64,000 bases of DNA from Pyrus communis (taxonomy: Eukaryota > Streptophyta > Magnoliopsida > Rosales > Rosaceae): positions 1 to 64,000 of the forward strand of contig NW_026908891.1 in NCBI RefSeq assembly GCF_963583255.1, written 5' to 3'. The position numbers were made by a program, and so were the translations under genes. This document shows positions 43,040 to 56,144 of the stretch, one piece after another. Within the stretch, counting starts at the first letter, position 1, and every line of letters starts with the position of its first letter. The notes under the pieces are model-generated. The model made no database searches and was not told the DNA's origin. It worked only from the letters and a program-made list of their open reading frames with translations.

Positions 43040-44658
43040 CATATCTACCAAGATTATGCATGATGTGTGCTTTAATCTTGGCTAAACAACCTGTGGTTAA
43101 TTCAAATGATGATCAAGCATTAAAATCAACACACTAAGTCACAATTAAATCGGAGAATGAAGCAAGAAATAGATAGATTAAATGAGAATTCCGAATTAAC
43201 TATATGGCAAACTTTGCAAGGCTACATCAAATCCCTAGAGGAGGATTAGTTACAATTCATGTTTGCAAAGGATTTAACATAAAAATATAAAACATGAATG
43301 AACATAGAATTAATAAGAAGAAAGAACCCTTGAAGCAAAACTGATGTAGAATCAAAGAAACACCTAAACATTCCAACAACTCAAACTTGAATTGTATGAA
43401 CGTTTAGGCCCTCTTATCTTCCTCTTCGTCATAGCACAAGGTCTAAGGGATGTTGTTGGTGTGTTGAATGGATTGGGGAATTATGGAAATGGAAAGATGA
43501 TGTTTGGATTGTAAGGGAGAGTCACGGCACAAAGGGGGGTTTATGGTCTACATTTCTGCAATGGATGAAGTGTATGAATGGAATGGATGGACTTTGTGAA
43601 GGGCACGGCCCCAAGGGACCAATTTCTGTTGTGAAATGAATTGTGTCTTGATGTGTGAAGTGTGCCTAGTTTTATAGGAAGGAATGTGGCTGCCAACATT
43701 CAGATTGGATCTTGGATCTGCACATGTGAGATGGAAGTGCATAAATGAGCTGGAATTGATGGGTTTTTGAGGTAGTGGATGCACGGCACTAGGGAAGTAT
43801 GCATGCATTTGGCTATTTTGGTTGAATCATGCATGTTTATTGGCTGCAAAGGCTGAAGTGACAACCTGGAAAGGGTATCAAAGTGCACGGCATAGACAAA
43901 GAGGAGCTGGAATCACATGGAATGATGGGATGAATGGTTTTCTGGAATAATGGGTGCATGGCAAAAGGGAAATGTGCAAGCATGGGGTTTATTTAATTGA
44001 GATGCATGTGGATTTCTGCAAAGATGAAGTGGAGAAAGGTAATGGAATGCACGGCAATGATGGTGATTGTTTGAATGATTTCAGATTGTGTGGGTGAGTG
44101 ATTAGGTTGGAAATGCATGTGAATGCAAGGTGTGAATGATTATGAGTGCATGTGGGAGAATTAAAGGATGGAATACATGGAATTAGGCACGACACAAAAG
44201 GAGTTTTCTGTGGTGCATGTGTTGATGTGAATGTGGACGACAATGGTTGGAGTGTGCAAGGGAATGCATGTGAAAAATGCATGTGAAAGCATGTAAATGC
44301 ATGTGTTGATGAATGGGATTGTGGAGATGTATGGCACATGTGTAGGAATGGGCTGGAATGTGTGGTGGATGAATGAGATTAGGAAAGGTTTAAATGTCCT
44401 AAAACTAAAGGGAACAAGGTTCCAACACTTTGGTCTTCAATTAGGTCTTCAATTTCGTCCACACTTTGGCTCCAAGCATAAGCTATCCATCCTTAGCCCA
44501 AAAGTGCTCCAAAAGTCTCCAAAATGCATCTTTTTGCTCCTTTAGCCCTTTGGACCTACAAACACACGAAAATAGCTTAAAGTACTAAAATAACTAAAGA
44601 AACATAACGTAAATGCACGAGAACAAGCCATTTAAGTCGCATGAATATGCTCCTATCA
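43040..44658 (-). repeat. Solo LTR F, part 2
   Basis: Starts with the CATAT duplication of E. About 300 bases of unfamiliar sequence follow, then from about 43349 the family LTR returns (AAACACCTAAACATTCCAAC) and runs to CTCCTATCA at 44658. U3 is unusually rich in GGCACGGCA and TGCATGTG motifs. Excluding E, F is about 2.28 kb. Confidence 0.88.
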
Positions 44659-45063
44659 GTCCTCCACGGTATGCTCCTTGAAATTGTCGTAGTAGGGCTT
44701 CAAACGGTGTCCATTCACTTTAAATTCATGTCCCGTCTTCAAGCTTTGAATTTGCACTGCACCATGAGGAAAGACATTAGTAATAACAAAAGGACCTATC
44801 CATTTAGAACGTAACTTACTTGGGAACAAGCGAAGGCGAGAATTGAAAAGTAACACTTTCTGCCCTATTGAGAATGTCTTGCTCCGAAGCATCCTGTCAT
44901 GGTAAGCCTTTGTTTTCTCTTTGTAAATGCGCGCGTTCTCATAAGCCTCATTCCTTATCTCCTCCAGCTCATTCAATTGAAGCTTCCTATGAACTCCAGC
45001 GGCATCAATGCCCATATTGAATGTCTTTACGGCCCAATGTGCTTTATGCTCCAATTCAACGGG
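44659..45063 (-). pseudogene. pol: Integrase C-terminal part of element G
   Basis: Frame from [16 protein letters not shown] to EHTVED. It includes the linker-SH3-like domain typical of Athila integrase ([30 protein letters not shown]). There is no stop in the fragment. It is cut on the right by the LTR at 45064 and on the left by solo LTR F, beyond which it continues at 32772. About 85 bases of integrase are missing between it and 48608. Confidence 0.88.
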
Positions 45064-47350
45064 TGATAGGAGCATATTCATACGACTTAAATGACTTGTT
45101 CTCGTGCATTTACGTTATGTTTCTTTAGTTATTTTAGTCCTTTAAGCTATTTTCGTGTGTTTGTAGGTCCAAAGGGCTAAAGGAGCAAAAAGATGCATTT
45201 TGGAGACTTTTGGAGCACTTTTGGGCTAAGGATGGATAGCTTATGCTTGGCGCCAAAGTGTTGGACGAAATTGAAGACCTAATTGAAGACCAAAGTGTTG
45301 GAACCTTGTTCCCTTTAGTTTTAGGACATTTAAACCTTTCCAATTTCCTTAGCCGTGCATAACATTCCAACATTCCACTCCTTCATTTCAGCCACACTAC
45401 CACATATCAAATCATCATCACTTATCACTTATCACTTATCATAACCACATATCATATCATCATCACTTATCACGTATCACTTATCATCATCACTTATCAC
45501 TTATCACTTAACATGCACCCATCACCTAACACAACACCTTTAATTCACATGCATTCACTCTTTAATTCACATGCATTTACTCTTTAATTCACATGCAAAA
45601 CACCTCCATTCCATCTCCCATTTCAGATTGCATTCCATAATCATTCACTCACCTTTAATCCACATGCATTCCATCCTTTAAAACATTGCACATGCACTCC
45701 CTTTAATTAATTAAGCCACATGCACTCCTATCCATATCATCATTGCAGCCAACACATGCTTTCACATGCATTTTCAGATTGTCCCCTTGCACATGCAGCC
45801 ACATATTCATTGCACATGCAATTCCAACCCACATGCATCCTTTAATCATTCAAACATGCAGCCACATTCCCTCCTAGCTGTCATGTTCCCCCCATTTCAC
45901 CTATAAATAAGCATCCATTGCATTCATTCTCAAACAATTCGTCCATATTCAGAAAATCATCCAAAACACCACCAGAAATCATCCCCTTGTGCCGTGAGTA
46001 TCCCTACTAATCCAAACACCACTCCAACCACTCCCCATCCCTCCAAAACACTTCACACTATCCCAAAACACACCTTAGACCTTGTGATACAACAACGAGG
46101 AAGAGAAGAGTGCCTAAACGTTCATACAATTCAAGTTTGAGTTGTTGGAATGTTTAGGTGTTTCTTTGATCTCAATGTTTAAATTCAATTATCTTTGTTT
46201 TGTACGTATGAGGAATGGAAGAGAAGAGTGCCTAAACGTTCATACAATTCAAGTTTGAGTTGTTGGAATGTTTAGGTGTTTCTTTGATTTCAAAGTTATG
46301 AGGAACTAAACCCCCCCTTGGCTAGGGGGGGATTCGAAATAGATGTTTATGCTTGCATTTTGATTTGATTACTTCTAATTGCGTTTCATAAGTTGTGGAT
46401 TCAATTTGTTTAACCGTTTGATTGATAACTTATTTATGTATGTTTATTGAGAATGCGCGCTTAATTTTCATGCATGAATATGACGCTAGAATATAAGTGA
46501 GTTTCACCTAATAGTTACGAACTTATATTCGCAAGTAGTGGAGGTTGCTTATAAACAATCGCGTTAAATGAATTCTTGGCATAAGTTTCATGCGTATTCC
46601 ATAGTAACGAATGCCTCGTCGATGTTTATGATTTCCGTTGAACTTAATGATCTTTGTTGAATGTCTCTATCATGCGTATTCCATAGTTAGGGACTTTGAT
46701 TAGGAATAATTTGGTTGTAATGCGTATTCCATTCAATCCAATGAATCTAGGGAAATCTGAAAGTTAATTTAAGCGGACCTAATTAACTTGGAGCTTTGAG
46801 AAGTCATGGTTTATTGAAATGCAATTGGAAATCATTTTATTATGCAAGTGTAACATATATGGAGATGAACCCCTTAGCTATTCTATCATCCATTCATTCC
46901 ATTTCATCAATTTCATATTTACAATCTGTTTTAATTAGAATCTGTGCATTTAGTTTAAATTCGTCCAAAACTCAATCCCCCTTTACTTTAATGTCAAATT
47001 AGTTAGAAATCAATTTAGTTTGTGTTTTTAAGAGTCTTGAGTCAAGTTACAACTTAATTTCGTCCAAAATTGTGTTTATACTCAAAACTGCCCAGAAAGT
47101 GGTTTTTAGGCAGATTTGAGTGTGTTTGTGCTGTTTTGAGTCTTTTAGTTTCTTTGAGTGTTTTAAAGTTTAGTTTTGCATTCTTTGAGTCTAGTTTAGT
47201 GTTTTATATTGTGTTTTTACGTTTTTGAGTCAAATCCAAGTGATTAACAATCCCTCCTAATCCCCGGTCCAGAACGATCCCTACTTATACTTATACTACA
47301 ATTTGACGAAAAAGAGGGTTTAATTTGTGTGCGTATAAATTCCCGCAACA
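45064..47350 (+). repeat. LTR in plus orientation, left arm of an inverted LTR pair (2287 bp)
   Basis: TGATAGGAGC to CCCGCAACA. TATA box CTATAAATA at 45901-45909. It is followed by AATTTTG (47351-47357), the first seven bases of an element interior up to the PBS, so this is the 5' LTR end of a truncated element. Positions 45064 to about 46341 pair with 47358-48607. Confidence 0.9.
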
Positions 47351-47357
47351 AATTTTG

Positions 47358-48607
47358 ATTTCAAATTACCCCCTAGCCAAGGGGGGTTTAGTTCCTCATA
47401 ACTTTGAAATCAAAGAAACACCTAAACATTCCAACAACTCAAACTTGAATTGTATGAACGTTTAGGCACTCTTCTCTTCCATTCCTCATACGTACAAAAC
47501 AAAGATAATTGAATTTAAACATTGAGATCAAAGAAACACCTAAACATTCCAACAACTCAAACTTGAATTGTATGAACGTTTAGGCACTCTTCTCTTCCTC
47601 GTTGTTGTATCACAAGGTCTAAGGTGTGTTTTGGGATAGTGTGAAGTGTTTTGGAGGGATGGGGAGTGGTTGGAGTGGTGTTTGGATTAGTAGGGATACT
47701 CACGGCACAAGGGGATGATTTCTGGTGGTGTTTTGGATGATTTTCTGAATATGGACGAATTGTTTGAGAATGAATGCAATGGATGCTTATTTATAGGTGA
47801 AATGGGGGGAACATGACAGCTAGGAGGGAATGTGGCTGCATGTTTGAATGATTAAAGGATGCATGTGGGTTGGAATTGCATGTGCAATGAATATGTGGCT
47901 GCATGTGCAAGGGGACAATCTGAAAATGCATGTGAAAGCATGTGTTGGCTGCAATGATGAAATGGATGGGAGTGCATGTGGCTTAATTAATTAAAGGGAG
48001 TGCATGTGCAATGTTTTAAAGGATGGAATGCATGTGGATTAAAGGTGAGTGAATGATTATGGAATGCAATCTGAAATGGGAGATGGAATGGAGGTGTTTT
48101 GCATGTGAATTAAAGAGTAAATGCATGTGAATTAAAGAGTGAATGCATGTGAATTAAAGGTGTTGTGTTAGGTGATGGGGTGCATGTTAAGTGATAAGTG
48201 ATAAGTGATGATGATATGATATGTGGTTATGATAAGTGATAAGTGATAAGTGATGATGATTTGATATGTGGTAGTGTGGCTGAAATGAAGGAGTGGAATG
48301 TTGGAATGTTATGCACGGCTAAGGAAATTGGAAAGGTTTAAATGTCCTAAAACTAAAGGGAACAAGGTTCCAACACTTTGGTCTTCAATTAGGTCTTCAA
48401 TTTCGTCCAACACTTTGGCGCCAAGCATAAGCTATCCATCCTTAGCCCAAAAGTGCTCCAAAAGTCTCCAAAATGCATCTTTTTGCTCCTTTAGCCCTTT
48501 GGACCTACAAACACACGAAAATAGCTTAAAGGACTAAAATAACTAAAGAAACATAACGTAAATGCACGAGAACAAGCCATTTAAGTCGCATGAATATGCT
48601 CCTATCA
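47358..48607 (-). repeat. Partial inverted LTR, right arm of the pair (1250 bp)
   Basis: Reverse complement of the U3-R half of the neighbouring LTR. Near-identical apart from a few bases, including two in the first 40, and a 27-base difference in the ATCACTTATC region. Its U5 half is absent. It abuts integrase codons at 48608 without TSD. Confidence 0.9.
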
Positions 48608-49459
48608 ATCCTCTAACCTCAAGCTCCAATCTTTTCTTGTTGGCCCAACCGTCTTCTCAAGAATCTGTTTAACCTCCCGATTCGACACCTCGACTTGCCC
48701 GCTTGTTTGAGGATGATAGGGTGTCGAAACCCTATGTGTAACGTTATACTTCTTGAGCAGTGCCTCAATTGTGCGATTACAAAAATGTGAACCTCCATCA
48801 CTTATCAGGACTCGAGGCATTCCGAACCTAGCAAAAATGTTAGACTTCACAAAATCTGCAACCACTTTGGAATCGTTAGTACGGGTGGCTTTTGCTTCCA
48901 CCCATTTGGAAACATAATCCACCGCCAACAAGATATAGAGAAAACCATGTGATGAAAGAAAAGGACCCATAAAATCAATTCCCCACACATCAAATATTTC
49001 AACAGAAAGTATAGGGTTTTGTGGCATTTGATCCTTAACACTTATATTACCCATTCGTTGACAACGATCACATGTAAGGCAAAATGTCCTAGCATCCCTA
49101 AAAATGGTTGGCCAATAAAACCCACATTCTAAGACCTTAAGGGCAGTGCGTTGGGTGCCAAAATGTCCCCCACATGCATATGAATGATAGAATGTTAAAA
49201 TAGATTGAAACTCATATTCATTCACACAACGTCGTACAATCTGATCGGGACAAAATTTCCAGAGGTATGGGTCATCCCAAACATAAAACCTAGCATCCTT
49301 TTTAAGCTTATCACGTTGATTCCTATTAAGTGTGCTAGGGATATGTTTAAACACCAAAAAGTTCACCAAATCTGCATACCAAGGCTCACTTACCTGGATA
49401 GACATTAATTGTTCATCGGGGAAGGTTTCAGAAATTGGCAATGCTTCCTCATGCACCAT
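48608..49459 (-). pseudogene. pol: RNase H-integrase segment of element G
   Basis: Starts at [18 protein letters not shown]. It contains the integrase zinc-binding region ([11 protein letters not shown]), [18 protein letters not shown] and QVEVSNRE, and ends DWSLRLED, where the inverted LTR begins. Open throughout. ACCAT at 49455-49459 is the target duplication of the solo LTR on its right. Confidence 0.9.
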
Positions 49460-51841
49460 TGATGCGGGATTTATACGCACACAAATTAAACCCTCTTTTT
49501 GACAATTGTAGTATAAGTATAAGTAGGGATCGTTCTGGACCGGGGATTAGGAGGGATTGTTAATCACTTGGATTTGACTCAAAAACGTAAAAACACAATA
49601 TCAAACACTATACTAGACTCAAAGAGTGTAAAACTAAAATTTAAAACACTAAAACAAACCAAAAGACTCAAACATCACCCAAAACACTCAAAACTGCCTT
49701 AAAAACACTTTCTGGGTAGTTTTGAGCACTTTGGTGAATTTGGACGAATTTGTGCAACAAATTGAATCAAAACACTTATAAACACAAACTAAGACGCTTT
49801 TTAACTAATTTGGACAATAAAGTAAAGGGGGATTGAAATTTGGACGAAATTAAACTAAATGAACAAATTGTAATTTAAAGCAAAATGTAAATATGAATGT
49901 GATGAAATAGAATGGATGGAAAGTTAGCTACGGGGTTCATCTCCACATATGTTATACTTGCATAATAAAACGATTTCCAATTGCGTTTCAATAAACCATG
50001 AAACTCATCACCCCGGGTTAATTAGGTCCGCTTAAATTAACCGTCAAGTTTTCCTTAAGTTAATGAATTGGATGATTGCATACGACAACCCAAAGCATTC
50101 CCCACAAGTTCCCTACATGAATTGCATAATAGAGATACAAGCAAGAATCATTAAGTTCTTTGAAAACTATAAGTGTTGACGAGGCATTCGTTACTATGAT
50201 TGCATGAAACTTATGCCAAGAATTTATTTAACGCGATTGTTTATAAGCAACCTCCACTACTTGTGAATATAAGTTCATAACTATTAGGTGAAACTCACTT
50301 ATATTCTAGCGTCATATTCATGCATGAAAATTAAGCGTGCACTCTCAATAAACATACATAAATAGGTTATCAATAAAACAGTTAAACAAATTGAATCCAC
50401 AACTTATGAAACGCAATTAGAAGTAATCAAATCAAAATGCAAGCATAAACATATATTTCGAATCACCCCCTAGCTAAGGGGGGTTTAGTTCTTCATAACA
50501 TTGAAATCAAAGAAACACCTAAACATTCCAACAACTCAAACTTGAATTGTATGAACGTTTAAGCACTCTTTTCTTCCATTCCTCAAACATACAAAACAAA
50601 GAGAATTGAATTTAAACATTGAAATCAAAGAAACACCTAAACATTCCAACAACTCAAACTTGAATTGTATGAACGTTTAGGCCCTCTTCTCTTCCTCTTT
50701 ATTGTAGCACAAGGTCTAAGGATAGTTTGATGGTGTGAATGGTTTGGGGAGTGATGGAAATGGAAGAGGAGTGGTGTTTGGATTTGTAGGGAAACTCACG
50801 GCCAAGGGGATGTTTCTTGGTGTGAATGGATGATTTTCTGAAATGTGGAAGAATGTATGAGAATGAATGAATGTTGTGTGAAGTGTGTATGGTATTTATA
50901 GGGAGAAAGAGAGGGAACATGACAGCTAGGAACTTGGTGGAAATCTGAAATGGTGATGGGAGATGCATGTGGCTGATTTATGCATGTGATTAAAGGGTGG
51001 GAATGCATGTGCTTTGACAGAAATGAAAGGGAATGCATGTGCAATGAGTGTGGAGTGAATGATTGAATGCATGTGGCTGATTTATGAAGAGTGAATGCAT
51101 GTGGCTGATAGGTATGAATGATTATGGTTGCATGTGGGTGGAAATGCATGTGGAATTAAAACTAGAGTGAATGATTATGAATGCATGTGGATTAAAGAGA
51201 GAGAATGTGGTGTAATGATGAAGTGGAATAAGTGCATGTGGATGTGGCTGATTTGATTTATGGAAGATGCATGTGGATTAAAGATGAGTGAATGATTATG
51301 GGTGCATGTGGATGAATGTGCATGTGCAAGGTTGTTGTTGTGATAAGTGATAAGTGTATGGTTATGATAAGTGTATGATATGATAAGTGAATGATATGAT
51401 AAGTGAATGATATGATAAATGAATGATATGATAAGTGAATGATAAGATAAGTGAATGATATGATAAGTGAATGATAAGTGGTGAATGATATGTAATGATA
51501 TGTGGGAGTGTGGTTGAAATGAAGGAGTGGAATGTTGGAATGTTATGCACGGCTAAGGATATAGGAAAGGTTTAAATGTCCTAAAACTAAAGGGAACAAG
51601 GTTCCAACACTTTGGTCTTCAATTAGGTCTTCAATTTCGTCCAACACTTTGGCTCCAAGCATAAGCTATCCATCCTTAGCCCAAAAGTGCTCCAAAAGTC
51701 TCCAAAATGCATCTTTTTTCTCCTTTAGCCCTTTGGACCTACAAACACACGAAAATAGCTTAAAGTACTAAAATAACTAAAGAAACATAACGTAAATGCA
51801 CGAGAACAAGCCATTTAAGTCGCATGAATATGCTCCTATCA
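49460..51841 (-). repeat. Solo LTR in element G pol (2382 bp)
   Basis: TGATGCGGGA to CTCCTATCA, TSD ACCAT at 49455-49459 and 51842-51846. TATA box on the minus strand at 50893-50901. U3 carries a TGATATGATAAGTGAA-type tandem stretch (about 51340-51500). Element-internal sequence is wholly absent, so LTR-LTR recombination is the likely history. Confidence 0.95.
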
Positions 51842-53639
51842 ACCATTCGACTTAGGTGGTCAGCCACCACGTTCTCCACACCCTTCTTATCCCGAATCTC
51901 AATGTCAAACTCTTGTAGAAGCAACATCCATCAAATTAGTCTAGGCTTGGCCTCCTTTTTTGTGAGCAAATACTTGAGAGCTGCATGATCAGTAAAAATA
52001 ATAACTTTAGTACCAAGTAAGTAGGATCGGAACTTATCTAATGCAAATACCACATCAAGTAATTCTTTTTCAGTGGTTGAGTAATAATTGAGCATCATTT
52101 AGTGTCCTAGATGCATAATAAATAACATGAGGTTGTTTGTTCTTTCGCTGTCCCAAAACAGCACCAATTGCATAGTCCGAAGCATCGCACATCAACTCGA
52201 ATGGAAGGCTCCAATCCGGAGGTGTGATAATGGGAGCCGAAGTGAGAGCCTCCTTGAGGTGGTTGAATGCTTTCTCACACGCCTCGTTGAACTCGAAAAC
52301 CACCTCCGTTTGAAGCAATCGGCATAGTGGCTGCGCAATCTTGGAGAAATCCTTTATGAAGCGCCTATAAAAGCCTGCATGACCAAGAAACGAACAAACC
52401 TCTCTAACCGAAGTTGGAGAGGGTAAGTGACGAACAAGGTCTACCTTAGATTTATCTACTTCAATGCCTTTTTCAGATATGATATGACCTAAAACAATAC
52501 CTTGTTTAACCATAAAGTGGCATTTCTCCCAATTTAACACAAGGTTAGTTTCAATGCATCGTTTTAAAATCAAACTAAGATTATTCAAACAACCATCAAA
52601 TGAATTACCAAAAACGCTGAAATCATCCATAAAAACCTCAATAATTTTCTCAACATAATCTGAAAATATGCTCATCATGCATCTTTGAAATGTGGCAGGT
52701 GCATTACATAAACCAAATGGCATGCGACGATAAGCAAATGTACCAAAGGGGCATGTAAAAGTGGTCTTTTCTTGATCATTCGGGGCAATAACAATTTGAT
52801 TATAACCAGAATATCCATCAAGAAAACAATAAAATGAATGACCCGCTAACCTCTGAAGCATTTGATCTAGGAACGGCAATGGAAAGTGGTCCTTCCTCGT
52901 GGTGGCGTTTATCTTCCTATAATCAATGCATACGCGCCAACCGGTTTGGATTCGAGTGGGCACAAGCTCATTCTCCGCATTCTCCACAACTGTCACTCTA
53001 GATTTCTTGGGAACACATTGGATAGGTGAGACCCAACGGCTATCGGAGATAGGGTAAATCACTCCACAATCAAGGAGTTTGATTATCTCCTTCTTCACTA
53101 CTTCCATCATCGGAGGGTTGAGACGGCGTTGAGCCTCTCTAGTTGGTTTGGCCCCATCCTCAAGAAATATGTGATGCATACATATGACGGGACTAATACA
53201 TTTGATATCAGCCAAAGTCCAACCTAGGGCAGATTTGAACTCCTTCAAAACACGCACTAGTTTCTCTTCTTCTTGTGCCGTGAGTGATGAAGAAATAATG
53301 GCCGGTAAGGTCTCCTCTTCCCCCAAGAAAATGTACTTCAAATGGCTTGGTAATGGCTTGAGATCAAGGAGAGGTGCCTGAACTATGGATGGAAGCAACT
53401 TATTAGTTGAAATGGGAATTGACTCAAAGTTAGAAAACTTACCCTCGTGCCTAGGCAGTGACTCCAGGGCGGCAACCAACTCAAGGCATTCCACATTAGG
53501 AGGCACGTCATGCAATGGAGTGTGTGTGTCGTGGGTTATCAAAAGCTCCCTTCCCTTGGTTTTGACTTCCATGCTTCGTGTAATGACATTTTCTAGTGCA
53601 TCGGCGTTCAAATCTTCAAAGTATCCCTGCACCAATGAG
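51842..53639 (-). pseudogene. pol: RT-RNase H segment of element G with a frameshift and a stop
   Basis: Enters from H at the right with the pre-RT leader (EDLNADALENVITRSMEV). RT includes [28 protein letters not shown] and FMDD. RNase H starts [15 protein letters not shown]. Compared with C, two bases are missing after DAQL (about 52085-52092), which shifts the frame and stops it at 52070. Further left, TGA at 51933-51931 replaces an arginine codon (CGA in C). Both lesions show G is dead. Confidence 0.9.
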
Positions 53640-55884
53640 TGATAGGAGCATATTCATGCGACTTAAATGGCTTGTTCTCGTGCATTTACGTTATGTTTCT
53701 TTAGTTATTTTAGTCCTTTATGCTTCTTTTGTGTGTTTTCAGGTTCTAAGGGCAAAGTATGCAAAAGGATGCCTTTTGGAGCAAATTAGAGATTGGAATG
53801 GATATCATATGCTTAAAGCCAAGTAGATGGACGAAATTGAAGACCAAACCATTCACTTATCACTTATCATAACCATTCACTTATCACTTATCTTAACCAT
53901 TCACTTATCACTTATCATAACCATTCACTTATCACTTATCATAACCATACACTTATCATTTCAATCCTTAGCCGTGCATTTCCCCTTTGCATTTACATGC
54001 ATTCACTTCATTATTGCAGCCATCTCCCATTCTTTAATCCATTGCAGCCACATGCACTTTGCCTTTCATCATTGTACCAATTTCAGCCACATGCACACAA
54101 ACAAAGTTCCTTGCCGTGCACATGCATTCCCACATGCATTTTCACCCTCATGCACATTCACCCTAATCACCATTCCAACACAACCTGCCATCATTCCAGA
54201 AAATCACCATCATTGCCGTGCATCCCATTCCACTTTCCAGCCATTCCACATGCCATTGTCATTCCACTTCATTTCACCTTGCATTTCCAGATTATTCCTT
54301 CATCATTGCACCACAAATCAGCCACACATTCACCCACATGCACCCTTTAATCATTCAACCATAAAAGCACATGCTTTCACATTCATTTCAGCCACCAAAC
54401 ATCCACATGCATTCATCCTAGCTGTTTTGCACATGCATTCACTTAACCTAGCTGTCATGTTCCCTTTCCCATCCAAACCTAGCTGTCATGTTCCCTCTCC
54501 CATCCATTCATCTCCCTATAAAAACCATACACACTTCACACAACATTCATTCACACTCTTCTATACACATTTCAGTCACAAACACCAACCATTCCCTTGT
54601 GCCGTGCCTTCCCTTCCAATCCAAACACCATCCACAAACCCCTAAAGCCCTAAACATCTCCTTAGACCTTGTGCTACAACAACGAGGAAGAGAAGAGTGC
54701 CTAAACGTTCATATAATTCAAGTTTGAGTTGTTGGAATGTTTGGGTGTTTCTTTGATTTCAATGTTTAAATTCAATTCTCTTTGTTTTGTACGTATGAGG
54801 AATGGAAGAGAAAAGTGCCTAAACGTTCATACAATTCAAGTTTGAGTTGTTGGAATGTTTAGGTGTTTCTTTGATTTCAAAGTCATGAGGAACTAAACCC
54901 CCCTTTGGCTAGGGGGATTCGAAATATATGTTTATGCTTTCATTATAATTTGATTACTTCTAATTGCGTTTCATAAGTTGTGAATTCAATTTGTTTAACT
55001 ATTTGATAGATAACTTATTTATGTATGTTTATTGAGAATGCGCGCTTAATTTTCATGCATGAATATGACGCTAGAATATAAGTGAGTTTCACCTAATCGT
55101 TACAAACTTATATTCACAAGTAGTGGAGGTTGCTTATAAACAATCGCGTTAAATGAATTCTTGGCAAGAGTTTCATGCAGTTCATAGTAACGAATGCTTC
55201 TTCAATGCTTATGGTTTTCAAAGAACGTAATGATTCTTGCTTTTATCTCTATTATGCAGTTCATATAGGGAACTTGTGGGGAATGTTTTGGGTTGTCGTA
55301 TGCAATCATCCAATTCAATAACGTTAGGAAAATCTGAGGGTTAAGTGCAATTCACGGTTAACTTGGGGTGTTGAGAATTAATGGTTTATTGAAATGCAAT
55401 TGGAAATCGTTTTATTATGCAAGTGTAACATATGTGGAGATGAACCCCTTAGCTAGCCTTCATTCCATTCAATTCTATCACACATTCACATTTACATTTG
55501 CCTTTAATTTACAATCTGTACATTTAGTTTAAATTCGTCAAAACCTAAATCCCCCTGTACATTTCTAAGTGTTTTGATTCAATTTATTTCCCAAATTCGT
55601 CCAAATTCACCAAAGTGCTCAAAACTGCCCAGAAAGTGTTTTTAAGGCAGTTTTGAGTGTTTTGGGTGATGTTTGAGTCTTTTGGTTTGTTTTAGTGTTT
55701 TAAAGTTTAGTTTTGCATTCTTTGAGTATAGTATAGAGTTTTATATTGTGTTTTTACGTTTTTAAGTCAAATCCAAGTGATTAACAATCCCTCCTAATCC
55801 CCGGTCCAGAACGATCCCTACTTATACTTATACTACAATTGTCAAAAAGAGGGTTTAATTTGTGTGCGTTTAATTCTCGCATCA
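53640..55884 (+). repeat. First LTR of element H (2245 bp)
   Basis: TGATAGGAGC to CTCGCATCA. TATA box CTATAAAAA at 54516-54524. The CTAGCTGT(CATGTTCCC) motif before it is present three times (about 54419-54495). Confidence 0.92.
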
Positions 55885-55889
55885 AATTT

Positions 55890-55908
55890 TGGCGCCATTG
55901 CCGGGGGT
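55890..55908 (+). other. Primer binding site of element H, two mismatches
   Basis: TGGCGCCATTGCCGGGGGT, tRNA-Asp complement with two transitions. Confidence 0.82.
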
Positions 55909-56014
55909 TAGCAAATTTGCTAATCTCTTGGATTGTTCGTTTCTATTATGTATTTTAGTTTTAGTTTTTTATTTGTGTTTTGTTTGTTGATTTTAAGTAC
56001 TAGAGAAGCACAAC

Positions 56015-56144
56015 ATGGCACTTGATAATGCTTCTCTATTGTCGCAGCTCATGGAAAGGTCCCAAATGCGAAGCGTTGATATATTTAATCTTCAATCAAG
56101 AAATAACGCGTTGATATATTTAATCTTCAATTAGGTCCCAAATG
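56015..56144 (+). pseudogene. Start of Gag-derived ORF of element H, then patched deletion
   Basis: MALDNASLLSQLMERSQMRS as in A and D, for about 30 codons. It then runs into two short copied segments (56108-56131 copies 56073-56096; 56133-56145 copies 56057-56069) and a stop, before the second LTR. Confidence 0.8.

Larger units (their letters stand above)
31299..53639 (-). mobile_element. Element G: oldest Athila element of the nest, broken up by insertions
   Basis: Minus strand; pol parts at 53639-51842, 49459-48608, 45063-44659 and 32772-32737 line up in correct order with the pol of C. They are followed by a post-integrase spacer and a 3' noncoding region (32736-31299). Three of the four breaks inside it are explained by inserted LTRs with or without TSD; the right end is cut by H. 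It carries pol lesions and lacks the antisense cassette, so it serves as the empty-site reference. Confidence 0.85.

Noticed and set aside
51340..51500. CRISPR-like regular repeats (TGATAAGTGAATGATA units)
   Set aside because: Short degenerate microsatellite in LTR U3 of a plant nuclear element, without spacers of even length.
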